From positions 1 to 64,000 of the forward strand of contig CAMYJB010000008.1 in the NCBI GenBank assembly GCA_947258565.1: a stretch of 64,000 nucleotides of DNA, written 5' to 3'. The stretch comes from an uncultured Woeseiaceae bacterium (lineage in GTDB: Bacteria; Pseudomonadota; Gammaproteobacteria; Steroidobacterales; Woeseiaceae). Shown here piece by piece: positions 17,208 to 28,043 of this stretch (position 1 is the stretch's first letter; each line of letters starts with the position of its first letter). The notes beneath the pieces were generated by a model, which searched no databases, had not been told where the DNA came from, and was given only the letters and a program-made list of their open reading frames with translations. The translations under genes and the position numbers were made by a program.

Positions 17208-18569
17208 TCAGATCTGCCGGCGCAGGTAGTTGAGGACGTCGGAACGGGTAATCAGGCCGAGGAACTCGTCGCTGTCCATGATGGCCGCGTAGGGCTGGAC
17301 GTGCAGCATCGCAACGAGGTTGTTGACGCTCGTCATTCGGTCGAGCTTGATGAAGGCGGACTCCATCGCCCCGGCAACGGGCGCATTCATGAGCTCCGGC
17401 TTGCCGAAGACGTGCTGGATGATCGCGTCTTCGGTGATGACGCCGACCAGCTTGCCTTCGTCCATGACGGGCAGCTGCGAAAACCCCGCGTTGCGAAGCC
17501 GGTTATGCGCCGTTGTGACGACGTCGGTCGGCCCGACCGTGATCGTCGCGTGCTCGCTGTGCGGCCGGCCAACCAGGTCGCGCAGGTCACCGTGCTGCTC
17601 ACGCTCGATAAACCCCTGGTCTTCCATCCAGAAATCGTTGAACAGCTTGGAGAGATACTTGTTGCCGGTATCGCAGGCAAAGGACACCACGGTTTTCGCC
17701 TCGGTCTGCTCGCGGCAGTACTTGAGCGCCGCGGCGAGCAAAGTCCCGGACGAAGAACCGGCAAGTACACCCTCTCGTCTCAGGAGCTCGCGCGCCGTCG
17801 CAAACGATTCCGCGTCACTGATCGCGTAAGCCTTCGCAACCTGGGAAAAATCCGCGATAACGGGGATGAAGTCCTCGCCGATACCTTCGACGAGCCAGCT
17901 GCCGCCCTCGCCCATCTCACCTTTATTGATGTAGTCGGCCAGTATCGAACCGACCGGGTCGGCGAGTATCAGTTCGACGTTCGGCGCATGCTCGGCGAAG
18001 TACTGGCTCAGACCCGATACGGTACCGCTCGATCCGACACCTAGAACGATCGCATCGACTTCGCCATTCGTCTGCTCGAAGATTTCCGGTCCCGTCGTCA
18101 GTTCGTGCGCGAGCGAGTTGTCCGGATTGCCGAACTGGTTGATAAAATAAGCGCCCTGTTCCTCGGCGATGCGCTTGCCGACGTCCTGGTAGTACTCCGG
18201 ATGACCTTTGCCGACGTCGGAGCGCGTCAGGATCACCTCCGCGCCCATCGCGCGCAGGTTGAAGATCTTCTCCTGGCTCATCTTGTCCGGCAGGACGAGA
18301 ATGAGCTGGTAGCCCTTCTGCGCCGCTACCAGCGCCAGGCCGATGCCGGTATTGCCCGCCGTCGCCTCGACCAGCGTGTCGCCGGGAGAGATGTCGCCGC
18401 GCTTCTCGGCCTCTTCGATCATCGAAATGCCGATGCGGTCCTTGATCGACCCACCGGGATTCGCAAGCTCGAGCTTGAGCAACAGGCGGCAGGGACCCGT
18501 GTCGAAATGCGTGACTTCGAGCATCGGCGTATGGCCGACCATGTCGAGGATGTTTGAATAGATGGTCAT
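17208..18569 (-). CDS. Cystathionine beta-synthase with C-terminal CBS domain pair
   Basis: A 453-residue PLP enzyme that condenses serine with homocysteine. The catalytic domain (about 1-320) shows NPGGSIKDRIG with the PLP Lys, ATAGNTGIGLALVAA, GVGSSGTVSG for the phosphate and EGVLAGSSSGT. Residues about 335-453 hold two CBS motifs, ending LITRSDVLNYLRRQI, as in mammalian CBS and pneumococcal-type enzymes, where this module regulates activity. There is no N-terminal heme segment. The start at 18569 gives the normal MTIYSNILDMVGHTP opening; the frame is open well upstream but that part is antisense to prmC. It is the first gene of a pair with the gamma-lyase. Confidence 0.9.
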   Translation of the reverse strand: MTIYSNILDMVGHTPMLEVTHFDTGPCRLLLKLELANPGGSIKDRIGISMIEEAEKRGDISPGDTLVEATAGNTGIGLALVAAQKGYQLILVLPDKMSQEKIFNLRAMGAEVILTRSDVGKGHPEYYQDVGKRIAEEQGAYFINQFGNPDNSLAHELTTGPEIFEQTNGEVDAIVLGVGSSGTVSGLSQYFAEHAPNVELILADPVGSILADYINKGEMGEGGSWLVEGIGEDFIPVIADFSQVAKAYAISDAESFATARELLRREGVLAGSSSGTLLAAALKYCREQTEAKTVVSFACDTGNKYLSKLFNDFWMEDQGFIEREQHGDLRDLVGRPHSEHATITVGPTDVVTTAHNRLRNAGFSQLPVMDEGKLVGVITEDAIIQHVFGKPELMNAPVAGAMESAFIKLDRMTSVNNLVAMLHVQPYAAIMDSDEFLGLITRSDVLNYLRRQI

Positions 18570-18647
18570 AATCGTATAGTGACGATGGAAACTCGCAGCG
18601 AGTGTACGCGAAGCGCGGCCGTAACCACAGCCTCGCACCCGAAAGCC

Positions 18648-19490
18648 ATGAACGATCCCGCGACAATACGCGCCGTCCTCGAGGACGCTACGCGGCGCCT
18701 CGAGGCGCTGAGCGACTCGGCGCGGCTCGATGCCGAGCTGTTGCTGGCGCGCGTGATCGACATGCCGCGCAGCTACCTGTTCGCACATCCCGAAGAGCCA
18801 CTCGATGCACAAACCGTCGATCGTTTCCGGGCGGTCCTCGACCGGCGTCTCGCGGGCGAGCCGATGGCGTACATCACCGGAATCCGGGAATTCTGGTCGC
18901 TGGAACTCATGGTCACGCCCGCCACGCTGGTGCCACGACCGGAGACCGAGCTGCTCGTCGACCTCGCGCTCCGGGAGATTCCGCGGCGCGCCGACTGGAA
19001 CATCCTCGACCTCGGCACGGGCAGTGGCGCCATCGCCCTGGCGATCGCAAAGGAACGGCCGCTGTGCCGCGTCACCGCGACCGACGTCAGCGCGGAGGCA
19101 CTCGAGGTCGCGCGGCAGAACGCGAGGCAGCTCGAAATCCCCGACATCGAGTTCCTTGCCGGCGACTGGACAGAGCCTGTGCGTGGACGGACCTTCAACG
19201 TCATCGTATCCAACCCGCCGTACGTCCGCTCCGACGACGACGCGCTCGATGCGCTGCATTGCGAGCCCCGCTCGGCTTTGAGTGCCGGCGAGGACGGCCT
19301 CGACGCGATCCGCGTTCTCGCCCGCGACTGCGGCGCACTGTTGGAGCCCGGCGGTGTGCTGCTGATCGAGCACGGCGCGGAACAGCGCGACGGCGTCGCG
19401 GCGACGCTGCGGGAGCACGGCTGGTCCGGCATCACTTGCGAAACCGACTACGCAGGGTTGCCGCGCGTTACGGTCGCGAGAAAAGGCTGA
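18648..19490 (+). CDS. prmC: Peptide chain release factor N5-glutamine methyltransferase PrmC
   Basis: A 280-residue SAM-dependent methyltransferase that methylates the Gln of the GGQ motif in release factors RF1 and RF2. Shown by an N-terminal helical domain ([22 protein letters not shown]), the linker GIREFWSL with [12 protein letters not shown]-binding [15 protein letters not shown] and the catalytic VSNPPYV. It diverges from the cystathionine beta-synthase gene. ATG 18648 gives a typical start; 18579 and 18585 are in-frame alternatives adding about 20 residues. Unlike the usual prfA-prmC arrangement, no release factor is adjacent. Confidence 0.93.
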   Translation: MNDPATIRAVLEDATRRLEALSDSARLDAELLLARVIDMPRSYLFAHPEEPLDAQTVDRFRAVLDRRLAGEPMAYITGIREFWSLELMVTPATLVPRPETELLVDLALREIPRRADWNILDLGTGSGAIALAIAKERPLCRVTATDVSAEALEVARQNARQLEIPDIEFLAGDWTEPVRGRTFNVIVSNPPYVRSDDDALDALHCEPRSALSAGEDGLDAIRVLARDCGALLEPGGVLLIEHGAEQRDGVAATLREHGWSGITCETDYAGLPRVTVARKG

Positions 19491-19552
19491 GGCCATGCAG
19501 CCGCGGCGGCTTTGTGATAAAAAGCGCCGCACATCCAGACTTGCGAGACATC

Positions 19553-20035
19553 ATGATCACGATCAAGACCAATCACGGCGACATCAAGGTCAAGCTCTTC
19601 GACGACAAGGCGCCGATTACCTGCGAGAACTTCCGCCAGTACGTCGCGGACGGCTTTTTCAACGACACGATCTTCCATCGCGTCATACCGAATTTCATGA
19701 TCCAGGGCGGTGGCATGGCGGCCGACATGTCCCAGAAGGCCACGCGCGACCCGATCAAGAACGAGGCCGACAACGGCGAGAGCAACCGCCGCGGTACCCT
19801 CGCGATGGCGCGCACGGCGGACATCAACAGCGCGACCGCGCAGTTCTTCATCAACCTGCGTGACAACGATTTCCTCGACCACGGCACGCGCGACTTCGGC
19901 TACGCGGTATTCGCCGAGGTGGTGAACGGCATGGACGTCGTCGACGCAATCGCCGCAGTGCCCACGGGAAACCAGGCCGGGCACCAGGACGTGCCGGTCG
20001 AAACGGTAACCATCGTCGAAGTCACAGACGAGTAG
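19553..20035 (+). CDS. ppiB: Peptidyl-prolyl cis-trans isomerase, cyclophilin type (PpiB-like)
   Basis: A 160-residue cytoplasmic cyclophilin catalysing prolyl isomerisation. Diagnostic segments are [35 protein letters not shown] with the catalytic Arg, [19 protein letters not shown] and the [18 protein letters not shown] block. No signal peptide is present, so it is the PpiB rather than PpiA type. It lies between prmC and a moeB-like gene on the same strand, with 4 bp to the latter. Confidence 0.93.
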   Translation: MITIKTNHGDIKVKLFDDKAPITCENFRQYVADGFFNDTIFHRVIPNFMIQGGGMAADMSQKATRDPIKNEADNGESNRRGTLAMARTADINSATAQFFINLRDNDFLDHGTRDFGYAVFAEVVNGMDVVDAIAAVPTGNQAGHQDVPVETVTIVEVTDE

Positions 20036-20039
20036 GATC

Positions 20040-20777
20040 GTGTCCGGGCCGAACGTGCATCGCGACGCGCGCCACATGGCGCTGGCGCAGGTCGGTGCAC
20101 AGGGTCAGGAAAGAATCGCGGCGGCAAGCGCGCTCGTTGTCGGTGTTGGCGGCCTCGGCTGTGCCGCGGCCACCTATCTCGCGTCCGCCGGCGCCGGTGA
20201 GTTATGCCTCGTCGACTTCGACGCCGTAGACGCGACCAATCTCGGCCGCCAGGTGTTGTTCGGCCCGGGCGATATCGGCGATGCAAAAGCGGCAATCGCG
20301 GCCGACAAGCTCGCGCAACAGAACCCTGCCATCCGCATCCGGGCGATCACCGACCGGCTGGATGAGAGCGCGCTGCGCGAAGCCGTAGCGAAAGCCCACG
20401 TGGTGCTCGACTGCACGGACAATTTCGCGACGCGTTTCCAGGTCAACGATGCCTGCGTCGATGCCGGGCGATGCCTCGTTTCCGGTTCCGCCATCCGCTT
20501 CGAGGGGCAGCTCGCGGTGTTCGGCCCCGACTATTCCGGGTCGCCCTGCTATCGCTGCCTGTACACCGAGGCCGACGAGTCGCTCCTGGATTGCGCGGGC
20601 AACGGCGTGTTCGCGCCCGTGCCCGGCGTCATCGGCACGATGATGGCGGTCGAGGCGCTGAAGTTCCTCGCCGGTCTCGACTCACCGCGCGGCACGCTGC
20701 GCCTTTACGAAGCCGGCAGCGGCAACTTCCATTCCGTGAACATACCCAAGCGGCCGGATTGTCCGGCCTGTGGCTAG
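20040..20777 (+). CDS. moeB: ThiF/MoeB family adenylyltransferase (HesA/MoeB)
   Basis: A 245-residue E1-like enzyme that adenylates the C-terminal Gly-Gly of a sulfur-carrier protein such as MoaD or ThiS. It has the nucleotide-binding GVGGLGCAAATYLASAG, DFDAVDATNLGRQVLF, VLDCTDNFATRFQVND and the structural zinc pairs CYRC and CPAC. It lacks a rhodanese domain. It starts with GTG at 20040, four bases after the ppiB stop. No moaD or thiS is near, so assignment to molybdopterin versus thiamine synthesis is not decided by context. Confidence 0.85.
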   Translation: MSGPNVHRDARHMALAQVGAQGQERIAAASALVVGVGGLGCAAATYLASAGAGELCLVDFDAVDATNLGRQVLFGPGDIGDAKAAIAADKLAQQNPAIRIRAITDRLDESALREAVAKAHVVLDCTDNFATRFQVNDACVDAGRCLVSGSAIRFEGQLAVFGPDYSGSPCYRCLYTEADESLLDCAGNGVFAPVPGVIGTMMAVEALKFLAGLDSPRGTLRLYEAGSGNFHSVNIPKRPDCPACG

Positions 20778-20799
20778 ATGCGGCCCCGATTTATTGAGA

Positions 20800-20817
20800 C
20801 CGCCTCTAATCAGGCGG
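20800..20817. terminator. Small hairpin between convergent moeB and metH
   Basis: A 6-bp stem CCGCCT/AGGCGG with a 6-base loop overlaps the metH stop codon (20810-20812), in the 32-bp gap between convergent genes. No T-run follows in either direction, so it is at best a weak or Rho-assisted terminator. Confidence 0.35.
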
Positions 20818-23800
20818 CGTCCGCCGTCGCGGGATCGTAGCCGAGGACCGGCGACAGCCACTTCTCCGCCTCGGCGACGGTCATGCCTTTGCGGGCTGCG
20901 TAGGATTCGAGCTGCTCGCGATCGATCTTGCCAACGGAAAAATACCGCGCATCGGGATGCGAGAAGTAGAAACCGCTGACCGCGGCCGTCGGGTACATCG
21001 CATACGAATCGGTCAGCCGGAGCTCGATGTTCTTCTCCACATCCAGCAATGACCAGAGCTTCGCTTTCTCGGTGTGGTCCGGGCATGCCGGGTATCCCGG
21101 TGCCGGGCGTATGCCGCGGTAGCGCTCCGCGATGAGATCGTCATTGTCGAGGCGCTCGTCGGGCGCATACGCCCAGTGTTCGACGCGCACGCGTTCGTGG
21201 AGGTACTCGGCAAGTGCCTCCGCGAGACGATCGGCGAGTGCTTTCAGCAGGATCGCGCTGTAGTCGTCGTGCGCTTTTTCGAAGTGAGCGACTCGCTCGT
21301 CGATGCCTATGCCTGCCGTCACCGCGAATGCACCGATGTAATCGTCGAGACCCGACGCCCCCGGCGCAACGAAGTCGGCCAGGCAATTCTGCGCCTGACC
21401 TTCCGGCTTCGCACGCTGCTGGCGCAGGTGGCACAGGCGCTCGATTGCCTTCGTGCGTTCGTCGTCGGGGTAAACCAGCAAGTCGTCATGATCCGCGCTG
21501 TTTGCGGCGAACAGGCCGAGCACGGCGCGGGCCTGCAACCATTCCTCGCGCACGATCTTGTCGAGCATGGCGCGCGCGTCGTTGTGCAGCGCCGTCGCAG
21601 CCTCTCCGACGATCGCGTCGCTGAGTATCGCGGGATACTTGCCGTGGAATTCCCAGGCGTTGAAAAACGGCATCCAGTCGATGTAGTCGGTCAGCAGCGC
21701 GAGGTCGATGCGGTCGTAAACCCGCACGCCCGTAAATGCCGGTCGCGGCGGCGTGTACGCAGTCCAGTCGATCCGGTGCCGGCGCCTGCGCGCTTCATCC
21801 AGCGACAGCTGCGGCGCGAGGCGGGACTTGCCGGCATGCTGATCGCGGCGGCGGGCATTATCGCGCCGCGTCTTCTCAACAAGCGCGTCGCGCGTACCCG
21901 GCTCGACGAGCGCCTGGGCCACGCCGACGGAACGCGATGCATCCTTTACGTAGATGACGGGCCCCTCGTACTGCGGCTCGATCTTCACGGCCGTGTGCGC
22001 CGGTGACGTCGTCGCGCCGCCGATCAGCAGCGGCAGGTCGAATTGCTGGCGCTGCATTTCCGACGCGACGTGGACCATCTCGTCCAGCGACGGCGTGATG
22101 AGCCCGGACAGCCCGATCATCTGCGCCTGCTCCCGCCGCGCCGCGTCGAGGATCTTTTCACAGCTGACCATGACACCGAGGTCCACGACCTCGAAGTTAT
22201 TGCATTGCAGGACCACACCCACGATGTTCTTGCCGATGTCGTGAACGTCGCCTTTGACGGTCGCGAGCACGATCTTGCCGTTCGAACTGACCTTGCCGCC
22301 CTGCTCGGCCTCGATGAATGGTATGAGGTGGCCCACCGCCTTCTTCATCACGCGCGCCGACTTCACAACCTGCGGCAGGAACATCTTGCCCGCGCCGAAC
22401 AGGTCGCCGACCACGTTCATGCCGGCCATCAACGGCCCCTCGATGACGGCCAGCGGCCGGTCCGCCGCGAGCCGCGCTTCCTCGGTGTCCTCGACGACGA
22501 ATTCATCGATGCCGTTAACCAGCGCGTGCTCGAGCCGCTTCTCGACGGCAGCTTCGCGCCAGGAGAGGTCTTTCACTTTCGCGGCGCTGCCGGATGCCTG
22601 GTCCTTGTATCTTTCTGCGACCTCGAGCAGCCGCTCGGTGGCATCCTCGCGTCGGTTCAGCACGGCGTCCTCCACCGCGTCGCGCAAGTCTCCCGGCAGG
22701 TCTTCGTATATTGCGAGCTGGCCGGCATTGACTATCCCCAAGTCCATGCCCGCGCGTATCGCGTGGTACAGGAACACGGAGTGAATCGCTTCGCGCACCA
22801 CGTTGTTGCCGCGGAACGAAAACGACACGTTACTGACGCCACCGGACACCATCGCGTGCGGCAGCTCGTCCTTGATCTTGTGCGTCGCTTCGATGAACGC
22901 GACGCCGTAAGCCGAGTGCTCCTCGATGCCGGTCGCGATGGCGAAGATATTGGGATCGAAGATGATGTCCGCCGGGTCGAAGCCGAGCTTCTGCGTCAGG
23001 ATGTCGTAGGAGCGCTTGCAGATAGCAATCTTGCGCTCGACCGTGTCCGCCTGGCCCTGCTCGTCGAACGCCATGACGATCACGGCGGCGCCGTAATCGC
23101 GGACGAGCTTCGCCTGTTCGATAAAGCTGTCTTCGCCTTCCTTGAGGCTGATGGAATTGACCACCGCCTTGCCCTGCACGCAGCGCAGCCCTGCCTCGAT
23201 GACCGACCACTTCGACGAGTCGATCATGATCGGCAGCCGGGAAACGTCCGGCTCGGACGCGATCAGGTTGAGGAACGTCACCATGGCCTGCTCCGAATCG
23301 AGCATGCCCTCGTCCATGTTCACATCGATGATCTGCGCGCCGTTCTCGACCTGCTGCCGCGCGACCTGCACGGCCTCGGCGTAATCGTCGGCCTCGATCA
23401 GCCTGCGGAAGATCGCCGAACCCGTGACGTTGCAGCGTTCACCGACATTAACGAACAGGTCGTCGGGACCGATGTTGAGGGGCTCGAGCCCCGAGAGGCG
23501 GCAGCGTACTGGGATGTCGGGTATCGCGCGCGGCGGCTTGTCGTTCACGGCTTCACGCAGTGCGGCAATGTGCGCCGGCGTGGTGCCGCAGCAGCCGCCA
23601 ACCAGGTTGACGAGACCGCTGCCGGCAAACTCGCCGATTACTGCCGCCATGGCCTCGGGCGTTTCGTCGTACTCGCCGAACTCGTTCGGCAGGCCGGCAT
23701 TGGGATGCGCGCTGACGCGTGTATCGGCAACGCGCGAGAGTTCATCGACGTACGGGCGCAGGTCTTTCGCGCCCAGTGCGCAATTGAGCCCGATCATGAA

Positions 23801-24523
23801 GGGATCGACGTGGCGCACCGAATTCCAGAAGGCTTCCGGCGTCTGTCCGGACAGGGTGCGGCCCGATGCGTCCGTAATCGTGCCCGAAATCATCACGGGC
23901 AACGTAACGCCGGTTTCTTCGAACGCTCTCCTGATCGCGAAGATTGCGGCCTTCGCATTCAGCGTATCGAAGATCGTCTCGACCATCAGGAAGTCGACGC
24001 CGCCCTCGATCAGCGCTCGCGACGCCTCTTCATAGGTCGCGGCGAGATCGGCGAAGTTGATGTTGCGGTAACCGGGATCATTGACGTCCGGTGAAATCGA
24101 CGCCGTGCGGTTGGTCGGGCCCAGTACACCCGCAACGTAACGGGGACTGCCCGCCTTGTCTGCGTGAGCGTCCGCGCACTCACGGGCCAGGCGCGCCGCG
24201 GTGAGATTCAGTTCGGGAACCAGCGACTCCATGCCGTAATCCGCCATCGAAGGCGCGTTGGAGTTGAAGGTATTGGTCTCGATGATGTCCGCGCCGGCCT
24301 CGAGGAACGCCGTGTGAATCTCGCGGATCACCTGCGGCCGCGTGATGGACAGCAGGTCGTTATTGCCCTTGAGGTCGCTTTCCCAGTCGGCACAGCGCTC
24401 GCCGCGGTAGTCGTCTTCGCCGAAACCGTAGCTCTGTATCATCGTGCCCATAGCGCCGTCGAGCACTACGATGCGTTGCTCGAGCAGCGCAAACAGCGAT
24501 TTGATGCGTTCTTCGCGGTTCAT
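20810..24523 (-). CDS. metH: Cobalamin-dependent methionine synthase MetH
   Basis: A full-length 1,237-residue enzyme that moves a methyl group from methyl-tetrahydrofolate via cobalamin to homocysteine. Domains in order: homocysteine-binding (about 1-320; DGAMGT, and zinc ligands [11 protein letters not shown]), pterin-binding (about 350-620; [23 protein letters not shown]), cobalamin cap and Rossmann domains (about 650-880; axial His in [11 protein letters not shown]), and the SAM-dependent activation domain to the end ([12 protein letters not shown]). It begins 7 bp after the metF stop, in an operon with metF and an ArsR-methyltransferase regulator. The organism must therefore make or import B12. 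Confidence 0.97.
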   Translation of the reverse strand: MNREERIKSLFALLEQRIVVLDGAMGTMIQSYGFGEDDYRGERCADWESDLKGNNDLLSITRPQVIREIHTAFLEAGADIIETNTFNSNAPSMADYGMESLVPELNLTAARLARECADAHADKAGSPRYVAGVLGPTNRTASISPDVNDPGYRNINFADLAATYEEASRALIEGGVDFLMVETIFDTLNAKAAIFAIRRAFEETGVTLPVMISGTITDASGRTLSGQTPEAFWNSVRHVDPFMIGLNCALGAKDLRPYVDELSRVADTRVSAHPNAGLPNEFGEYDETPEAMAAVIGEFAGSGLVNLVGGCCGTTPAHIAALREAVNDKPPRAIPDIPVRCRLSGLEPLNIGPDDLFVNVGERCNVTGSAIFRRLIEADDYAEAVQVARQQVENGAQIIDVNMDEGMLDSEQAMVTFLNLIASEPDVSRLPIMIDSSKWSVIEAGLRCVQGKAVVNSISLKEGEDSFIEQAKLVRDYGAAVIVMAFDEQGQADTVERKIAICKRSYDILTQKLGFDPADIIFDPNIFAIATGIEEHSAYGVAFIEATHKIKDELPHAMVSGGVSNVSFSFRGNNVVREAIHSVFLYHAIRAGMDLGIVNAGQLAIYEDLPGDLRDAVEDAVLNRREDATERLLEVAERYKDQASGSAAKVKDLSWREAAVEKRLEHALVNGIDEFVVEDTEEARLAADRPLAVIEGPLMAGMNVVGDLFGAGKMFLPQVVKSARVMKKAVGHLIPFIEAEQGGKVSSNGKIVLATVKGDVHDIGKNIVGVVLQCNNFEVVDLGVMVSCEKILDAARREQAQMIGLSGLITPSLDEMVHVASEMQRQQFDLPLLIGGATTSPAHTAVKIEPQYEGPVIYVKDASRSVGVAQALVEPGTRDALVEKTRRDNARRRDQHAGKSRLAPQLSLDEARRRRHRIDWTAYTPPRPAFTGVRVYDRIDLALLTDYIDWMPFFNAWEFHGKYPAILSDAIVGEAATALHNDARAMLDKIVREEWLQARAVLGLFAANSADHDDLLVYPDDERTKAIERLCHLRQQRAKPEGQAQNCLADFVAPGASGLDDYIGAFAVTAGIGIDERVAHFEKAHDDYSAILLKALADRLAEALAEYLHERVRVEHWAYAPDERLDNDDLIAERYRGIRPAPGYPACPDHTEKAKLWSLLDVEKNIELRLTDSYAMYPTAAVSGFYFSHPDARYFSVGKIDREQLESYAARKGMTVAEAEKWLSPVLGYDPATADAA

Positions 24524-24530
24524 GACGTTG

Positions 24531-25415
<885 letters not shown>

Positions 25416-26300
25416 TCAGGCAGCGGCAGTCGCCGCATCGTATTTGGTGGCAACGGCGAGCAGCCATTCCGGCTGCATCGCAGGGATGGGACGCGCCGGC
25501 GCAAGCCGCAGTCCGCTGTCCGCACACCAGCTCGCGAGCTGTGCGGCGTGATCGTGGAATTCCCGCGGCCGGGTAGTGGCGAGCAGAAAAAGCCTGCCTC
25601 CGGGTCGCAGTATGCGAACGGCTTCGGCGATCGCGTGCCTCGGCCGTTCCGCCTCGAACAGCACGTCGTCGAGAATCGCGGTGTCGAACTCGTTGTCGCC
25701 CAGCGGCAGCCTGTACATATCTCCCTGGCGCAAGGTGCAGTTCGGCAGGCCGGCGAGCAACAGCTCGGCACGCGCGAAGCGTCGCGCATCGGGATCGATG
25801 TCCACGCCGACTGCGCGGCGCGCGCGCGAGGCCAGCAGCTTCAGGATCCTGCCGTGCCCGCTGCCGATGTCGACGAGATCGCCAACCGGCGCCGCCACGG
25901 TGAGTTCGACCAGCGCGCGATGCAGTGAGCGGCTACCCGTGACGTGGTCGTCGGTGCCGGCATCGCCCGTATCCCGAAGGCTCCTCAGCCTCTCGATGTC
26001 CTCCGCGAAGCCCGCGTCATCCGCAGGAATCAGCGCCAGCAGTCTGCGCCGCAGTGCCGCCTGCCGGCCCCCTGCCTTGAGCCGGTAATACACGAAATGG
26101 CCGTCGCGAAAGCCCTCGAGCAGGTCTACCGCGCACAGCTGCTTGAGATGCTGGGAGACGCGCGGCTGGCTCAGCCCGAGGACCCGCGTCAGCTCGGAGA
26201 CGCTGCACTCGCCCTGGGCGCAGAGCATGACGATACGCAACCGGGCCGGGTCGGCCAGGGCTTTCAACTGCACCACGAGCTGCTCAACGCTGTGACTCAT
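25416..26300 (-). CDS. ArsR-family regulator fused to a SAM-dependent methyltransferase domain (SahR-like)
   Basis: A 294-residue two-domain protein. Residues about 1-85 are an ArsR winged helix: LVVQLKALADPARLRIVML and recognition region VLGLSQPRVSQHLKQL. Residues about 130-290 are a class I methyltransferase fold: LVDIGSGHGRILKLLA, VDIDPDARRFARAE, FDTAILDDVLFEA and RILRPGGRLFLLA. It heads the metF-metH operon. Established background: ArsR-family SahR proteins control the SAM cycle in Proteobacteria and respond to S-adenosylhomocysteine. I infer that the methyltransferase fold here is a SAM or SAH sensor acting on metF-metH and on itself through the AT-rich site just upstream. Confidence 0.82.
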   Translation of the reverse strand: MSHSVEQLVVQLKALADPARLRIVMLCAQGECSVSELTRVLGLSQPRVSQHLKQLCAVDLLEGFRDGHFVYYRLKAGGRQAALRRRLLALIPADDAGFAEDIERLRSLRDTGDAGTDDHVTGSRSLHRALVELTVAAPVGDLVDIGSGHGRILKLLASRARRAVGVDIDPDARRFARAELLLAGLPNCTLRQGDMYRLPLGDNEFDTAILDDVLFEAERPRHAIAEAVRILRPGGRLFLLATTRPREFHDHAAQLASWCADSGLRLAPARPIPAMQPEWLLAVATKYDAATAAA

Positions 26301-26306
26301 AAAAGA

Positions 26307-26322
26307 ATAAATATTTCTTTAT
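26307..26322. promoter_or_regulatory. AT-rich inverted repeat, candidate operator of the metF-metH operon
   Basis: A 5-bp inverted repeat ATAAA-N6-TTTAT lies in a strongly AT-rich island 7-22 bases before the start codon of the ArsR-methyltransferase gene, in an otherwise GC-rich region. ArsR proteins usually bind such AT-rich dyads. It lies where the ribosome site or core promoter would be, so bound regulator would block transcription; no Shine-Dalgarno is visible, and a leaderless transcript is possible. Confidence 0.55.
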
Positions 26323-26459
26323 ATTTAAGAGAAGGCCAGTCTAGCAGCCTTTTCGGGCCAGTAACAGGGCATGGGTCCGCCAGCCGGCGGACGGTCCTCG
26401 TGGATTCGCTAATAGGCTATGCTCCGCACTGGCATTGATTCCCGGCGCTCCAGGCACCC

Positions 26460-27098
26460 ATGACAGACGAACCCGATTCCCGGCAGGACCCCGATGAGAC
26501 AGAACCGCCATCCGAAACCGAGTTTTCAGGCAGCGAGCGGGCATTCGTTCGCCTGACGTTCTGGCAAACCGTCCTGTCGCTGGTCGGCGTCTTTATCGCA
26601 ATCGTTGCGCTGTACGCGGCACTCACCGAGTCCGAGGCCACCCGCAAACAGACGGCCGCCGCCGTCTGGCCGTTCGTGCAGCTGACGATCAGCGACCACC
26701 TTTCCGCGGACGGCGCCGAGTTCCGGATTTCCCTGACCAACGCCGGCGTCGGCCCGGCCCGGATGCGCGCGATGCGGGTACTCTTCGAGGGAATTCCCTT
26801 GCACGACTGGCACCATGCGCTGGAACTCGTCGGCGAGGAAGGCACCCATCGGCTCGGGCAGACCTATGTGAGCCGCCGGGTGCTCATACCGGGCGAGACG
26901 ATCGACATGGTATCGACGATGGACCGGGTGCTTGTCGGGAAATTCCTGGAGTCGCTGGCGCGCCCGGGCAATTCGATCAGCTACTGCTATTGTTCGATCT
27001 TCGACGAATGCTGGGTCATCGATAGCGATAAGGACCTGCAGACACCCGATCCCGTCGAGGAGTGCCCGGATTTCGGCGACGAGGCGTTCGGCAGCTGA
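26460..27098 (+). CDS. Hypothetical single-pass membrane protein
   Basis: A 212-residue protein I do not recognise. An acidic N-terminus (residues 1-25) precedes one transmembrane helix at about 37-58 (WQTVLSLVGVFIAIVALYAAL), followed by TESEATRKQ and a beta-rich extracytoplasmic or cytoplasmic domain: VWPFVQLTISDH, FRISLTNAGVGPARM, VLIPGETIDM. The pattern resembles small helix-plus-sandwich proteins seen as orphans in many proteobacteria. The C-terminus is acidic and contains CYCSIFDECW with three cysteines. It diverges from the metF operon and converges on hslO. Confidence 0.6.
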   Translation: MTDEPDSRQDPDETEPPSETEFSGSERAFVRLTFWQTVLSLVGVFIAIVALYAALTESEATRKQTAAAVWPFVQLTISDHLSADGAEFRISLTNAGVGPARMRAMRVLFEGIPLHDWHHALELVGEEGTHRLGQTYVSRRVLIPGETIDMVSTMDRVLVGKFLESLARPGNSISYCYCSIFDECWVIDSDKDLQTPDPVEECPDFGDEAFGS

Positions 27099-27099
27099 G

Positions 27100-27963
27100 C
27101 TACTGCACGGAGTCGGGCCCGGCGATCGCGTTATCGGTGAACAGCCGCGAGATGTCGATCGGGTCGAATTCGCGGCGGCGGCCGCAGTATTCGCAGGTAA
27201 CGTCGACCTGTCCCCGCTCGGCCAGCACTTCGCGGGTCTCTGCCTCGCCCAGCATGCGCAGGACCTCTTCGGCGCGCCGACGCGAACAGCGGCAGCGAAA
27301 TGCGACGGGCTCGGACTCGAACACGCGGACGTCATCCTCCGCGAACAACTTGCCGATCAGCGCCATACCGTCGGTAAAGCCGAAATCGCCGGTTCGCAGC
27401 GTCGCAGCGAGATAGCCGAGCCGGTTCCAGTCATCTTCATCGAGCCCGTGCTGCCCCGGCATCTGCTGTAGCAGAATGCCGCCGCTCAGGGACGCATCGC
27501 TCACGAGCGCGACGTGGCTCGGCACCTGCACGGATCGGGCGAAGTAGTTCTCGAGGCTGTCGGCCAGGGACGTTCGATCGATCTCGACGATCCCCTGGTA
27601 GGGGCGCTCACCCGTGTCCACCGTGATGGCGCAATGGGCGTCCTGCACGAGGTCGCCGAAGCTCTCCGCGGCCGCCTTTTCGTCGGCACTCGCCATGCCG
27701 CGCAGCTCGAGATCGCTCGTGCACTGCATGACCAGCATACGCAGGCCGCCAGTGCCCTGTATCTGCAGGGTGATCGCACCGTCGAATTTCAGGCTGTGAG
27801 CGATCAGACCCGTTGCGGCAGCCGCGTGGCCCAGCGTCTCGCGAACGAGCTGATCGTAGTCGTGATCGCGCAGCATGCGGCGCCATGAGCGGGACATCTG
27901 GATCAACGCACCACGGACGGGCAGTGCATCAAAAACGAACGGTGTTATTCGATCGGCAATCAT
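27100..27963 (-). CDS. hslO: Redox-regulated chaperonin Hsp33
   Basis: A 287-residue Hsp33 holdase, activated by oxidative unfolding. The N-terminal domain shows ADRITPFVFDALPVRGALIQ and the C-terminal zinc switch has the CRC and CEYC pairs (FRCRCSRRRAEEVL... VTCEYCGRRREFD). ATG 27963 is the natural start. The frame runs 15 codons further upstream, through the adjacent inverted repeat, from a TTG at 28008, but that part reads only the repeat. No Shine-Dalgarno precedes 27963, because the upstream bases belong to the repeat. Confidence 0.92.
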   Translation of the reverse strand: MIADRITPFVFDALPVRGALIQMSRSWRRMLRDHDYDQLVRETLGHAAAATGLIAHSLKFDGAITLQIQGTGGLRMLVMQCTSDLELRGMASADEKAAAESFGDLVQDAHCAITVDTGERPYQGIVEIDRTSLADSLENYFARSVQVPSHVALVSDASLSGGILLQQMPGQHGLDEDDWNRLGYLAATLRTGDFGFTDGMALIGKLFAEDDVRVFESEPVAFRCRCSRRRAEEVLRMLGEAETREVLAERGQVDVTCEYCGRRREFDPIDISRLFTDNAIAGPDSVQ

Positions 27964-27966
27964 AGG

Positions 27967-28043
27967 AATAAGGGGACAGTGACTATAATTCGTCAGCAGG
28001 TCAATCAACCTGGTCGCAGAATTATAGTCACTGTCCCCTTATT
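27967..28043. repeat. 77-bp perfect palindromic (REP-like) element
   Basis: Two exactly complementary 25-bp arms (27967-27991 beginning AATAAGGGGACAGTGA, and 28019-28043) flank a 27-base centre that itself holds a smaller hairpin CAGGT/ACCTG (27997-28001 and 28008-28012). It fills the whole gatB-hslO gap: the right arm contains the gatB TAA stop codon, and the left arm ends three bases before the hslO ATG. Repeats with GGGGACAG arms are commonly seen as dispersed REP-type elements in Gammaproteobacteria, often mobilised in trans by Y1/REP-associated transposases; none is encoded in this window. It would form a very stable RNA hairpin on transcription. Confidence 0.9.

Noticed and set aside
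22043-24094. Long rightward ORF (683 codons) antisense to metH
   Set aside because: It overlaps metH completely, has no start context or family pattern, and arises from the high GC content and low stop frequency of that frame.
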